Positions 21,977 through 34,432 are shown, counted from the first letter of the stretch. The stretch is 64,000 nt of DNA from Blepharisma stoltei (GCA_914767885.1 CAJZBQ010000038.1:620001-684000); one strand, 5' to 3'. The notes: a model not told the origin generated them from the letters alone. Program-made: numbers and translations.

Positions 21977-22300
21977 AGTATTTATTATAGTGTGTAATTT
22001 GTTTTTGCCTGCCAGTAGGCTTCATAAATGGCAAAGGAGAGAGAATCCACTGTCTGCACTGAAAACCGCTTTCAAAAGGAAGCTTAGAGAATTAAAATAT
22101 TAATTATTTTAATATTATTATTTAGCTTGATAGGAATTTATCATGTTTTTCTTGAATTATGTTATTTTTTACAGTCAAAATTGGCTGCTTTTTAGCAAAT
22201 TAATAATATAGCGATATTAGAATTTTTATCATTCTTTATAATACACATACTGTGAGCAGAGGAAGGGGTTATATTAGCCGGGAGACAAATCCAACCCCCG

Positions 22301-22320
22301 ACTCGCCCTTATGGGCGAGT
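22301..22320. repeat. Perfect hairpin ACTCGCCC-TTAT-GGGCGAGT
   Basis: An 8-bp stem with a 4-base loop, GC-rich in AT-rich surroundings, just 5' of a retroposon-like TTAAAATGGC motif. It could be part of a small structured RNA or of a truncated retroposon. Confidence 0.55.
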
Positions 22321-23885
22321 TTTATTAAAATGGCAGAATCTAGACTAGGTCTTCCTCTGGACTTGCCCAAAGTACCGGTCTAGTCTTGACTGATGCACAC
22401 AATTGTGAGCAAGCTATTCTATATTATCATAAGAAGGCTTGATTTGAAATTAAAATTAAAAGAAGCATAAAACCATTTTTATTTAAAGGTGAATTAAAAG
22501 CAATTCAAGAAAATCCAACCAAAGACATTTTTGTGGCTAATTTTCGAGGTAAAATTTAGAGTTCTTCTCTAAATTTTCAATGATAAGGGAATATGCAAAA
22601 ATTGACCATTAGGAGTTTTCCATACAAATTTAGCTAGTTTACTAGAACCCAGCCAATAAAATCGGAATTATTGCAGAATCTGATTATTCATAAGAAGATA
22701 TTGAATTAATTAAAATCGATTAATCAAATTATTAAGTTAAAGAATGCTAAAAATGGATATGCAAAAGTAGGGATTTAATCAGTCTCATTTGCTACTCCTC
22801 TCGCAATATAAGAATAATTTTTCATTTAATATAAATATTAATGATTTTTTAAAAAAATTAGCAAATTAAATTTATGGAATTTAAGCATTTTTTGAAATTT
22901 TTATATGGAAAATAGAGACTTAAGAGAAAGCAGAGTAATAATTTATTAGACTTAATAATTATAATGTTAGGGTTAATAATATTTCTAAAGTTAAATTATA
23001 ATGAACAGAATTAATTTATTAATAGTTAAATTTATTTAGTATCAGAATTTAAATTCTTATAAACAAAATTTTAAATATATTGTTTAAGATAGATTATATA
23101 TATTATTTTTGTTTTATAATAAGGATTTTTGTATTTTATTAAATTTTAAACTTAAAGCTTTAATTAATTCATATTGAATCTAAAAGAAATCATTATTTAA
23201 AATAATATAATTTATTCGATTCTGGATTTGATGATTTTAGCAGTGATAGAATGATAATTTGATTTTCTAATTAAAATGATTACAGGTGAAATAAATTTAA
23301 AACTAAAATATTATTCTAAAAAATATTTTATGTAAACTGAATAATTTAGAAAATTAGGATATAATAGCTGACTGACTTTCCCTTGTTGCTCCTATGAGAT
23401 TTTTTAAATTTTATATAATTTTATTTTATCGGAGTTTTTTAGTAGCTCGAATACCAAAATTTTAGAAAAAAAATAGTTTAAATTTATAAAATTGACGCTT
23501 TAGAGTGAAAGTTGTTAAAATTTAGAGATTTAATAATAAATAACATTATTACTTAAATTTAAAAATATTTTTTATATTAAAACTAATTTTAGCACACTCA
23601 TAGAATTTTTTTCCCCAAAAATAGGGCTTTTTCAATGGTTTATTTACGAGGAGAGAAATAAGGAAGATGAAAAGTTTTAATGCTCCAAAAAGATTTTTTT
23701 AACCTATATGCATATAATCACCATGGATTTTTCATCTTAAGCAATATTAGCATTGAAAATTTAAAATCTTTCTGATTTATGATTTTTCTATTAAAGCTTA
23801 ATTCAGAATAGAATTAAATATTAATTTTTACTTGTGACATATTTATCAAATAATCATTGAACTGAACTATGTAGTCTAAAAAATC

Positions 23886-24197
23886 TTAATCTCCCTTTTC
23901 CCCTAGTGAACAAAAAAATTTTGTTCGCTAATATTTTTATAGTAAATGTTTTTTTTCGTAATATGAAAAAAATCCAAATTCGCAAGATTCGAAAGCAAAT
24001 ATTAATTTAAAATTTATGTTTTTAAAATTCAAGCTGTTTATAATTAAACAGAACTAGCTAGAGATTTCATTATAATAACTATCACTTATATATTAAAATA
24101 TTTTCATAAAACTTTTATATTGTTCCTTCACAGGTTAGGTTTTTAGGCAAAAAATGAGATTTTTCCAATGATTTTGTTCACTCACAGAGGGTAGTTA
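23886..24197 (+). mobile_element. Decayed MITE family A
   Basis: Left end TAATCTCCC...AGTGAACAAAAAAATTTTG, the shared body (CGAAAGCAAATATTAATTTA, AGAGATTTCATTATAATAAC), and right end TTTTGTTCACTCACAGAGG-GTAGTTA. Length and order match the intact copies, with scattered changes. Confidence 0.8.
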
Positions 24198-25159
24198 GGG
24201 ATAACACCGATTACAAAAAAATAATTTTTTTAATTATTGTAAAAAATATTATATGTGCATTAAACCATCACTCATTCCTAAATTTGAAATAAAAACTTTC
24301 CCGCAAAATTAACTTTTTAGCTTAAGCACTAGCAATCTTAATCTCATTGTTTAATGGAATTTTCTACATATATACTAAAATAATTATAAAAATTTTTTTA
24401 ATAGGGCTGATTTTGATGAGGGTAATAATGTCTAAGAATTCGGAGTTATAAGGATAAAATAAGGAATACTCTTAAAATTGTACGCTAATACTAAGAATAT
24501 TTTAATTATTAATTCAATAAAGTGAAAAAAGGAAAAGATATTCGGAGAAAGCCTTAAATAGCATAAAGATTCAAATATCTTTGGAGAAAAAAAAAACTCG
24601 AAACCAATTGAAAAATTGAAAGGATTTGGAATTGTCATAGATAATAATTTTTCTATTTATATGAGCTTATTCGCTAATATTGCCATTCTTTAAATTGATA
24701 AATCAGAGAATCTTTTCATAAATTGTTTATCCTTATTTAAGCTGGAGATATCTATTTCTCAAAAAATCCAAAAATAAGTCAAATTTAATTTTGATCAATT
24801 ATTATTCGTTGCAGACAAATAAAATTAAGGTATAATCATAAAGCTTACAATCATCAAGAGTTGCTATATGTGATCGAAGAATAAAATCAAGCAAAGCAGC
24901 CTGAACATACAAAGTCATCCTTATATATATTATAAACTATAAAATAAATTAAACTCAAATATATAACAATTCTAAAATTAATTAAAATAGCTTTTTACAG
25001 AGGTTTAGCAATATTTAAAAACGAGATGTCAAGCAGCTTTTAAAGCAGCCATAATTAAAGATTGCTTATTTCTCTGAAAATTAGAATCCTTTTGGTGATC
25101 TTAAATATCAGAAAGTTTATAGAATTATAAAATATGAGATAAAAGCATAGAAATTAGTA

Positions 25160-27353
25160 ATGGAAAGTCAAGAAAATTCTGAAATAATAAAAGAAAGCTT
25201 GATTGCTCTAGGCTTTGAAGAATGGAAAATTAACATCATCCTCTCATTTGCAAATTCTTGTGAGCAAGCCATTGATCTTATTTTATATAATGATTGAGAT
25301 TCAATTGATTTAGATTCTATAAAAAATGAACCTATTGTACAAACAGAAAACTCAATCAATCCTGAATCAGCCGGAAATAATGCAGAGATAATAAAGAACC
25401 TACGGGAGATGATTCCTGGCTGTGAAGAATTACATGAAAAATTGATGCAAGACATAGTCACGAATGATGAAAATAAAGAGAAAATCTATTTAATGGCCCG
25501 AGAAATGGGCTTTGACGATAAAAACTCAAGGTGAGCAGCAGATCAATTTGATAATTTGGAAAGCGCTGTAAGTTATTTAGCAGAAAGGGCTAAAGCAGAC
25601 GAATTAAGCCAAATAAAAACACAGATATACATTACTGCTAAAGAAATGGGCAAGGATGAAGCTACAGCTACGAAGGCAGGGTTTGAATTTGACAGCCTTG
25701 AAGATGCTATTAAATTTTTGTCAATAGAAGAAGAAGTCAAACAATCAGAAAATATTACAATAAGTCAGCCTAATGAAGAAGAAAATTCTAAAAAAATCAA
25801 TGAAACTAATCAATTCACTGAAGAAACACCAATTGCTGCCTCACGGTCATACACTGGTAGAGAAGATGAAGGAGAAATTTCAAGTGCAATAAATAATGAA
25901 GAGAGATCTATTTTAAATACTCAAGATTCTAGCATGCAGAACCAAATAAATTCTAATCAAGGGAATGGAGAGTTTATGTTCGAAGATTTAGAAGGCTTTA
26001 TTCATCAAGGAGTAAAAATCTCAAACGAGCCCAGTATTCAGCCTCTATATTATACTGATTATGAAGAAGTATATGAAGAAGAGGAATGTGAAGAATATGC
26101 AGGGCAAAATTTATATGCAGCGGAAAATGCTGATAATTATGAAGGTGATTTTAATGAAGAAAATCAGCCCGACGAAATGGGACTTGAAGAGTTTGGCATA
26201 AGAGTAGAGGATATAAGTGAGGAAAGAAAAGAAAACGGTGGGGAAAGGTGAATTTCTTCTGAGCCAATAAACATTAATGGGGAATATGTAGAAGGGATAG
26301 ATAGAGAGCACATCATGGATATTTTAACTCACCCATCTGTAAGCGAACAAAACATTAGAAAATCCCTATTTTTTGCCCAAAAAACCCACCCTCTGTGAGC
26401 AAACAAAATTTTTTTTAATATAACAATTTTTTATGAAAAAAGATTTGATATATAAGTAATAATTATTATAATGAAATCTCTAGCTAATTCTGTTATTTTT
26501 AAACAGCTGACATTTTAAAAATAAATTTCACAAATTAAATTAATATTTGCTTTAAAATTACTTTGAAATATGTATTTTTTAAATTTCAAAAAAAAAAAAT
26601 TTGCTATAAAATTTATATATAAATTTTTAAAAAAATTAACCCCGAAACAAAATTTTTTGTTTGCTCAAGGAGCGGGGGAGTAAGCAATATTATTCCTGTA
26701 ACAGGACTATCTGAAGAAGCAAAGTCAAGAATTGTTGAGTTCATGTATGACGGCGAAATTCTTTGTAAATTAAATTAAAATAAGAATTCGGCCATAAGTT
26801 GCAACCCACTAGCCATCGCCTCACCTCGGCTCAGCCACAGCTCCAGAACGAGATTCTGATGCTACCATACTTCGTCCGACACCATTTTGGATTTCCGACC
26901 TGGACCACCTGTCCAGAGGATTAACTCCCTTGGGCAGAGCCAGTGTCTGTCGAGTGCCCCGATGGTATGGATGAGGAAAGACTATGTGTTAGGCAAAACA
27001 TGTCTCGCGCATCCGGCAGGAACAGAAAACCTTCGGGGAAGAAAACAAAACTTTCCTCTTTGGCAAGGCATCCCCAAGCCTGAAGGCCTAGCATAAGAGG
27101 GACAGAGGCCCTACTTTCAGCTTCATCATGATGGGTCCTACCTTCTCCATAGGGAGTGCACCTCGAGTCCAATTTCCGTCAACGTCACCTTTTTATTTAT
27201 ATTCTTTGTAAGGAATGTGTCATTTGTTGTGACAAATTCGAAGAGAAGGACGTTCTTTATAAACTACCATGCAGTCACATTTTCCACAAAGACTGCTTCT
27301 TGAAGTACGCTGAGAGGAGTGAGAGTTGTCCCTTAGATCGACAAAAAATTTAA
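25160..27353 (+). CDS. UBA-like/RING-finger protein 1 (E3 ligase-like), two inserts
   Basis: ATG 25160 to TAA 27353. Removing the MITE 26327-26682 and the retroposon 26769-27211 leaves 1395 bases, 464 residues. The N-terminus has UBA-like helices (SLIALGFEEWKINIILSFAN, then CEQAIDLIL) and two more weak repeats (YITAKEMGKDEATATKAGFE, DSLEDAIKFL). The middle is very acidic. The C-terminus is a RING: CVICCDKF...LPCSHIFHKDCF...CPLDR. The eighth zinc ligand, normally Cys, is Asp. UGA at 25296, 25531 and 26249 is Trp. Ubiquitin ligase activity is likely from the RING but not shown. Paralogue of the gene at 28703. Confidence 0.83.
26327..26682 (-). mobile_element. IES: MITE family A in reverse orientation (356 bp)
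   Basis: Between TA 26325-26326 and TA 26681-26682. Removal restores MDILSNIIPVTGLSEEA; the paralogue has MDILSGVVPAKGLSEEA. Shows the right end first (CCATCTGTAAGCGAAC, CATTAGAAAATCCC), then a second arm (CCTCTGTGAGCAAAC), then the body. Confidence 0.92.
26769..27211. mobile_element. SINE-like retroposon inside the RING gene
   Basis: 443 bp flanked by ATTCTTTGTAA (26758-26768 and 27201-27211). GC-rich core. The AT-rich tail TTAAATTAAAATAAG is at the left, so the element is probably in minus orientation. Removal restores YDGEILCKECVICCDKF, i.e. the start of the RING. The duplication contains a TA, so TA-bounded excision would be exact. Confidence 0.82.
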
Positions 27354-28702
27354 TTGTGCTATAGTCTCTAAATAATTGATAATTTGGAGCTGCAAGAATT
27401 TTTATTAATGTAATATCAGAAAAATTATTAAAATTGTTTTTCGAATTTTAATCGATTTCTCATGAGATTATCGATTGAGATAATTTTTAAATAGGAGACT
27501 CAGAAATTATTAACCCAAGCTAACTGCTATTGGATTTGGAGAATGGACAATTAATTAAATGCTTCTTATGAGAAAGTTCCTAGCTACCTTACAGATGAAG
27601 ATTCAAAAAATACAGATTTTATTTCTACAAAAATAGCAAGCCTAGAAACTTGGGATGACATACAATTATTTTGAAGCTGCCGCTTCCTCTTACGATACAA
27701 CGATTATATCAGAAAACTGAAAAAATAAGAACTAGAGACAAAAAATGCACAAAATTAAGCTTTATAAATATTCGAATTAATGAAAACAAATTTAGACTTT
27801 TCCATAAAAATTTTTAATAAATTTTTATATTAATAATCCCTATTCCATCAAATAATTTATTAAAGCTAGTATTTGTCTAAAAACTTTTATTATCATATTT
27901 TTAATACAAATTATATATGAATAAACTGATATATAAAGAGATAAAATAGTAAAGGTTTCAAATAAAAATTATAATGAGTTTTCTAATAGAGACTATAAAG
28001 CCCCATAATTAAATATGGCGCTAATAGAAGATCTCCTTACTTTGATTATTGATGATAATAAAGATTCTTCTGATATATCAGAAGGCTGATATTCAAATTC
28101 CTCAAGCTATAGACTTACATAAGAAAATAATATTTGCATTTCAGAGATTATTGCATAAATCAGCACCGATTAATATAGATTTTGGGATTAATTGCAATCA
28201 GCAATCGAATTTTAGCACATCTTGAGTATAAAATAAATACTGCCAGAGCTTATGATCTTATAGCATGCTTTGCAATATAGTCATACAGCTAAAAGAAGTC
28301 ATTATGCCAAACTTATAAGAGGTCTATTTAATGCCAGACTACTCCTGGAAGATTCTGGATCAAGAAAGTACGGCCGTGCCCAGATGGTGTCTCCTGCTAG
28401 CACCCAAATGGTGATGATTTTATCAGAAATTATATTTTTTTAGATTAGACTGAGATTTATCAGAAATTATTGGGACAGCTTCTTAGAAGGCAGAACATTT
28501 TAACCTAATTCTCTATTTAATGTATTTAAAACCTCATTAATAATGTTTAATCCGCATAAAATTACTGAGACTGCTATCATATAATCATGTGAGCATGACC
28601 CCTAAAACCAGGCACTGCTTTTCCTCTGTATACTCCATCTAAAGTGACTGTTGTAAAGCCAACTCTTGTAAGAAATTTTACCAATAAACTCTATAATTTT
28701 TA
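27354..28702. other. Intergenic region with a decayed gene start
   Basis: AT-rich, 1.35 kb. Holds the remnant at 28015-28125. A short GC-rich piece (about 28330-28420, GATTCTGGATCAAGAAAG...) may be a retroposon fragment. Confidence 0.45.
28015..28125 (+). pseudogene. Decayed relative of the small Cys-rich gene at 31181
   Basis: Starts MALIEDLLTLIIDDNKDSSD-ISEGW, close to MVSIGDILAMIVDDNDSCSD-ISGSEG of the intact gene, then is lost after SSSYRLT and a stop. It lies downstream of RING gene 1 as the next remnant lies downstream of RING gene 2. Confidence 0.65.
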
Positions 28703-30216
28703 ATGGAAATAAGGGAAAACGCTGAAATCATTAAATCCAAGCTATTAAATATAGGATTTGATGAATGAAAAATAGACTTAACATTGCAATTTGCAAATTC
28801 TTATGAAGAAGCTCTTAATTATATTCTTGATGCAGACTGAGACAATATTAATTTCGTTTCTACAAATATTTCAGAGACAAGACAAAATGAGATGCAAACA
28901 GACTATGGGAATTCTGCAACTATTTCTAGTAGAGCAACTGTAAATGAGGCACACAGAAAATCAGGAAATATAATAAAAGAGGAATTAATAAAACAAAAAA
29001 GGAGATTTCATCAAGCAGCACAAAATTTAGGCATCAGTGAAGCCACATTTAAAGCAAAAATTGAGAGTGTAGAGACTTTAGAAGAATTGGATAAAGCTGT
29101 TTTTGAGTTCATAAATCAGTGCAAGCTTAAAGATAAAATATATACATATGCTTTGGAAATTGGTCTCAGTCATAAAACAGCAAAATGAGCATCAGTATTT
29201 TTTGACAATTTAGAAAATGCTATGGAATATTTAAATGAATTATGAGTAGACGAAAAAAAATGTAAAGAGAAAAATCAAATCTATTCCCAAGCACCAAAAA
29301 ATGAGTCCAATATTCCATTTTTGTCAAGAGAAGAAGAGAATAAGCTTATCACTCCTGTTAATTGAGCTGATGATGAAGCAGATATTAATGGAGATGATGA
29401 AGATTTTGATGAGTATCCCCGAAAAATCTACAAAATGTTTAGAGATATTGGCATTGAAGAAGAAAAATCTAGAGAAATGCTAAGAGAATGCACAAATATG
29501 AAAGAAGCTAAAGAAATGGCAGATGAATATACAAGATTTAAAAAACATATGCCTTTTTTCTGTATTTTTTTTTGAAATTGATAGTTGAGCTCTGTGCAAG
29601 TCCAGTCATATTGATTATAAATTTATATATGTCTAAAAATTATTATCCCGTATATGAACAATTGGGTAATTCCAGCCAAGAAGAAGTCTTTCTCGCCTAT
29701 AATCCGTTTTATCAATTAGAAGAACAAGAAGAATTTGAAGAAGAAAAATATTTATACAGCGGAGAAGATTTGATAGGATTTTCAGATGGCCCTCGAATAT
29801 CCGAATATATTTATGAGGAAAATAATAGCAGTGAAGAAGAATTAAATGAAATTAGCTGAGAAAGGCAAGAAATAAGGGATGTGGAAAGAGAGGAAAATAT
29901 TGGAGAATGATGGATTTCTTCAGATCCAATCATTATTGATGGAATGTATGCTCAGGAAACTAATAGAGAGCAAATTATGGATATTTTAAGTGGAGTAGTC
30001 CCTGCAAAAGGGCTATCTGAAGAAGCACGAGCAAGAATCACAGAATTTTTGTATAATGATGAAATTAGTGACGAGAATTGTGTAATTTGCTGTGAAAAAT
30101 TCGAAGAAAAAAATGTCCTATTAAAATTACCATGCAGTCATATTTTTCATAAAGACTGTTTTTTGGAGTATGCTGAAAGGAGTGATAATTGTCCTTTGGA
30201 CCGAAAAAAAATTTAA
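28703..30216 (+). CDS. UBA-like/RING-finger protein 2 (E3 ligase-like), one IES
   Basis: ATG 28703 to TAA 30216, with IES 29550-29629 removed: 1434 bases, 477 residues. UBA-like start (KLLNIGFDEWKIDLTLQFAN, YEEALNYIL), further helical repeats (AQNLGISEATFKAKIESVE, YALEIGLSHKTAKW, FRDIGIEEEKSREML), an acidic linker, and a C-terminal RING CVICCEKF...LPCSHIFHKDCF...CPLDR with Asp in the last ligand position. About seven UGA codons are read as Trp. Same layout as RING gene 1, so a tandem duplication. Likely ubiquitin-binding ligase; the substrate is unknown. Confidence 0.87.
29550..29629. other. Short IES in RING gene 2 (80 bp)
   Basis: Between TA 29548-29549 and TA 29628-29629. Removal gives FKKHMSKNYYPVYEQLGN in frame; unremoved, the frame ends at a TAG near 29585. 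Confidence 0.85.
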
Positions 30217-31180
30217 TCATATATAGTGCAGGCTTAAGTAATTTTAAGTAAATAAGTTAACTTTAAATAAATCTGTAATAAATTCTTAATCTTGAAGATG
30301 GCGCTGCTCGAAAAAAACTATATAATTTTTTTTTAGGATTAGGCTAGAAACAGCGTATTCGAGATTCATTTTAATTTTTCCTCCTAATTGGAGAGTATCA
30401 GCTACTAATTTCAATTTTTTTACTTTATGTTTTATCTTATGCTAATAATATGTTTCTTTAAAAAGTCATTATCCTTCTAAATGAAAGAAAATTATAAAAG
30501 TTTATTATGCAAATACAATTTAAATGAGCACGTAAAATTAATATGAAAGCAGCACAAACAATTAAGGTTATGCAAATCCTGAATTAAATATAGCTTCAGT
30601 AGGAGATCTCTTTCCTCCCCTTGACAAATACAGATGTTCCTTTGATATATCAGAAAACACTAATTAAATAGTAAATACTATTTGCATAACTGCCCTTCAT
30701 CTGGATATTGTATTAAATATTATTTATAAAGAGAAGGAATAGAGAATCCCCTCTAAGGCGAATAAGACAAAAATGAGCCAAAAGCAGCCAAACAGATTAA
30801 ACTTATTGAGATGAGTATTTATGAGCCAGCTGAGCCTGGCAAATATCAAAGCAGAAAGAAAAATAAAGCATTTAAAAAGCTCAAGATGAAGAAATTCAAA
30901 GCCTCAAATTTAACACAGAAAAAGAGTAAGAAAAATTGATCATTTGAGTGAATGATATTTAAGAGTTAACTACGACTTATGCTCATTAATAATTGCTTGT
31001 GCATCTAAACAGAATTTATTATCAAACCAATTCAATCACCGCATCTATATTTCATTTATTTTAAGATCTACTTTAACATTAGCAGTAGATGAAAAATTTG
31101 CAAATATTAGCACTTCTAAATCAATATAACTCTTCTAAATTACACTCAGCTTTTATTTTAAGTAGCCCCATAAATTAAAG
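30217..31180. other. Intergenic region with a decayed gene
   Basis: Contains the remnant at 30590-30985. The rest is AT-rich without features. Confidence 0.4.
30590..30985 (+). pseudogene. Second decayed relative of the gene at 31181
   Basis: A start-like piece (ASVGDLF...CSFDISEN) at about 30597 and, after stops, a Lys-rich end (KNKAFKKLKMKKFKASNLTQ, KKSKKNW) that parallels the C-terminus of the intact gene. Confidence 0.6.
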
Positions 31181-31660
31181 ATGGTATCGATAGGTGATAT
31201 TCTAGCTATGATCGTTGACGATAATGACTCTTGTTCTGATATTTCAGGCAGTGAAGGCTCAAACTGATCTTCTGGTTCTTATGACAGCCAACATCGTCGT
31301 TATAATCATGGCTGCTCAAGCTGCGGATATTGTAGAAGTTGTTATGATAAATACGGCTGCAACAAAGATAGTTTTGACTCGATGGATCTTATTTTCCAAG
31401 ACGATTGAGAGACGCCAATAGAATTCGTGATTCAAGATACTACAGATCAAAATTATTGAAATAGCTTTTTTTCTGAGACAATTAAATGTACAAAAAATTT
31501 TTATTTTAAAAGAAATTCTAAAAAGATGAAAAATGATAAAGTTTTTAAAAAAGCAAATTTGCTAGGAAAAAATAATTGGAAAAATGAAAAAATCCAAAAC
31601 TTAAAGAGAAAAAGCAGAGAAAAGGCGAAGAAAGTTGACTATTTAAATGGCTGGTATTAA
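31181..31660 (+). CDS. Small Cys-rich protein, unknown function
   Basis: A 159-residue frame, ATG 31181 to TAA 31658-31660, visible only if UGA is Trp (Trp at SNWSSGS, QDDWETP, NYWNSF). The N-terminus is acidic (MVSIGDILAMIVDDNDSCSD), followed by CSSCGYCRSCYDKYGC, a dense Cys cluster that could bind zinc, and a Lys-rich C-terminal half (KKMKNDKVFKKANLLGK, KRKSREKAKKVDYLNGWY) that looks like a nuclear or nucleic-acid-binding tail. Two decayed relatives lie upstream. No family recognised. Confidence 0.7.
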
Positions 31661-31686
31661 AATCAGAATTAGTATTGCATTGGTTT

Positions 31687-31984
31687 TAACTCCCGCCATC
31701 TTTCGTGAGCAAGCAAAACCATTAGAAAATCCCCATAAAAACGTAAGCGAAAATGTTTTAATGTAAATTTATGAAAAAATATTTTGATAAATCATTGATA
31801 CTTATGATAATGAAACCTCTAGTTAAATTCTATTAATTTAAAAGAGCTTGCATTTTTAAGCGAAATTTTACTAATTAAATTAATTTTTGCTATCCAAATT
31901 TTTTTAAAATTTATATATAAATTAGTCCCTTCATGAACGAACGAATAAAATTTTTTATTCGTTCATGGAATGATAGGGGGAGTA
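31687..31984 (-). mobile_element. Decayed MITE family A, reverse orientation
   Basis: Starts TAACTCCCGCCATCTTTCG-TGAGCAAGC, then CCATTAGAAAATCCCC; ends in GTTCATGGAATGATAGG-GGGAGTAAG after a GAACGAACGAATAAAA hairpin. It lies just 3' of the small Cys-rich gene. Confidence 0.8.
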
Positions 31985-32117
31985 AGATAACTTGCTAATC
32001 AGATTTTATAATTCTTTTAAATAATACTATATAAGGAAAAACCTTTAGAAATAATTAATAGTCATTGCTGCAGCTTGAAAGTCAAACCAAGCAATAATTA
32101 TCTGCCTACTTATTTAT

Positions 32118-32604
32118 CTTAATCTTAAAACTTACCGCGGTCGAACCGCATTTCTCTCGCTTTTCACTTCAAAAACTCCAGAAAACCGCTCCAAACAACA
32201 ATTCTTCAGCAGCAGCAGCATCATCCTCCAGCAGTACCAGCACACAGAGCACAAAAAACAAAAACAATAAACAAAAACAACAAACAAAAAATAACAACAA
32301 ACAAAAAAATACAGTAAAAACAACAACACAAAAAAATTCACCTCACAGTCAGCAGCAAGATCACCAACAACAGCCCACAGTCCTTGAAGTTGAGCCCGGA
32401 ATTTTCTGACGAAATACCGATTAGCACATTCCTCATCCTATATCGGCCTCAGAAAACTCAAGCACAGCTTCACTATTCGTCTTCAATCCTTCCGTCATCT
32501 CGCTAATGCTCCACTCCTCCGCCTAAAGCACCCGCACTTCTCTCTCCTCTTCTTGCTTTTGGCGCGAAGCGCCTAAAAATGGTATATTTTTCCTACTTAT
32601 TTAT
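32118..32604 (-). mobile_element. SINE-like retroposon with A/C-rich middle, intergenic
   Basis: 487 bp flanked by CCTACTTATTTAT (32105-32117 and 32592-32604). The left end has CTTAATCTTAAAAC, the inverse of a TTAAGA-type tail, so it reads on the minus strand. Near 32140 the minus strand has GCGGTTCGACCGC, close to a pol III B box. The middle (32200-32340) is a strand-biased tract with AGCAGCAGCAGC and CAACAAACAAA repeats. A GGCGCGAAGCGCC hairpin is at 32563-32575. Confidence 0.7.
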
Positions 32605-32690
32605 AATCATATAGCTTAAAGAATATATTTCATAATAAAATGCCAAATCAAAAATTCATTCAAAAATTGAAAAATTATAAGTTTTATTAA

Positions 32691-32987
32691 TAGCTATCCC
32701 CTTTACTTGGAAAAAATATAGGCAAAATTTCAATTAAATTGGAACAAAATTAATTTTTCAATGGATTTATATTAGGTGAAAATGCTGATTTTATATAAAT
32801 AGCTTTAACCTTAATTAATGGAGAGCATAAGAAACACTATACATTAATTTTTAAATGTAATTCTTTGTAAAAATTATAAAATGAAAAAATTCGTATTCAA
32901 TTTAGAAATTTTTTTAAATTTTATATTTATTTTTTCCAAAATATTAAACTCCTTTAAAAGTATTTGTTTCAATTTAAAGGGGGAATA
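32691..32987. mobile_element. Decayed MITE family B
   Basis: Left TAGCTATCCCCTTTACTTGG, right TTGTTTCAATTTAAAGGGGG-AATAA. Ends as in the better-preserved element at 49540-49980. Confidence 0.6.
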
Positions 32988-33255
32988 AACCATTTTTTAG
33001 TAACTAAAAAAATATATTGATTAATTATAAATTTAATTATTAAAGTTACAAACTAATATGCTATCTTCTTTAAACCAATATCTTCTATAATGATATCAAA
33101 CAATTAAAGCCAGCACTCTCTTAAAGCTACTCAAATTCTTCAGAGTTTTTATTTTATTTATAAAATTCATTTTAAATAAGTTTTAAACTATTATTTAAAT
33201 TATCCAAAAGCTATCTCCTTATTAATATAAAAAATATAATTTTTATATCGTAAAT

Positions 33256-34324
33256 ATGAGGAGAAGTTATAGTCACACCTACCTTAATTCTTCGCTAACA
33301 TCTCCGTCAAATTCGACCTCAAACCAACCTATAACTCTTCAAGGCAATTTATCAAAAAAATTCCCTGACACAAACTCCTCCAAATGGGAAGGCTTATCTT
33401 TAACTGGCAATCCCAGCAATGCTAAGCAGTTAGCTGGAATTCGGTCTCCACGACGTTGGGACGAATACAGCAATGGGTCTCGAACTGTAATCCCAAGCCA
33501 GCCAGCTACAGAGCCAATTACACCTCGCCGTACAATGACTCCTCGTGCCTCCAATGCAACAGGAAATCTTATGGACATGATTAATAAAGGATACTCCAAA
33601 GAAGAACTAGGGACTTACTCAAGAAGAGTCTCTATTAATGGAAAAACTGTATATTTTTTATAATAAATAATCATTTTTATATTAAAAATCTAAATAAATC
33701 CATATTTATATAAAAAAAACAATATATTCAAATGCTACAAGCATTGACAATACTGCTTGTAATGAAGCTTATAAAGGAAAAGGCATCTACGCCCCTGGGT
33801 TCATTCAAGATCGAAAAATAAGAAAAGAAAGCGGGATTGGCTTTGAAAATCGGCAAAGCCAAATTTCGACCCTCCCTGGCCCACATAAAGAAGCTAAAGA
33901 AAAGCCGAGAGAAATTCGTATCAAGCCTGACTATTATTCACACATCTCTGATTTGCCTGGATATTTAACTAAACCAGAGCCTTCAGTTGAAAAAGCAAAT
34001 CCACTTGTAAAATTGTCAAGACATACAGCGACTTCTATAGAAAAACAAAATATGCTAGGGCAAACACCTGACAAGACTGGACCAAAACGAGAAATAATTC
34101 CTTCTAAGAAGCCTGCCGACTCAGAGTTTAATAACATTGGAAAGGAAAGGGCGCTAAATCCTTATAGCACAGGCAAGCTTTCTAATAAAGAAGCCCAACA
34201 AAGGCTACTTGGAGCTAGTAACTCTGAATGCACTGATTTCAGCAAAAGAGCTCGGCCGATGTCGGCAAGAGACATGTTTAAAAGCAGCATCCCATTTTTA
34301 AGTTATTTTATATCAATTATATAG
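33256..34324 (+). CDS. Unknown Ser/Thr/Pro-rich protein, one IES
   Basis: ATG 33256 to TAG 34324; without IES 33654-33726 it has 996 bases, 331 residues. No domain recognised. The first third is low-complexity (SLTSPSNSTSNQP, TPRRTMTPRAS). A short conserved-looking piece is NLMDMINKGYSKEELGTY-SRRVSINGKTVY. The rest is charged and basic (REIRIKPDYYSHISDLPGYL, RARPMSARDMFKSSIPF). The final residues (LSYFISII) are unlike the rest, and the real end may lie beyond an unrecognised IES. Composition suggests a disordered cytoskeletal or scaffold protein, but that is inference. Confidence 0.7.
33654..33726. other. Short IES (73 bp)
   Basis: Between TA 33652-33653 and TA 33725-33726. Removal gives NGKTVYSNATSIDNTACNEA in frame; otherwise TAA follows VYFL. 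Confidence 0.85.
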
Positions 34325-34432
34325 AGACTTAACAATTTTTTTTTATTAAAATTATTTTTTTTATTGAAAATACTGAACTTTTTATTTAAAATAAACTTGA
34401 TTCTTCTATAATAATTATAATTCGTCATTTAA

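Larger units (their letters stand above)
21977..25159. other. Gene-poor AT-rich region
   Basis: About 3.2 kb without a supported gene. Contains a perfect hairpin ACTCGCCCTTATGGGCGAGT at 22301-22320 followed by TTAAAATGGCAG, the typical retroposon 5' motif; a decayed family A MITE at 23886-24197; and a possible second remnant near 23600-23665 (CCAAAAATAGGGCTTTTTCA). Confidence 0.5.
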
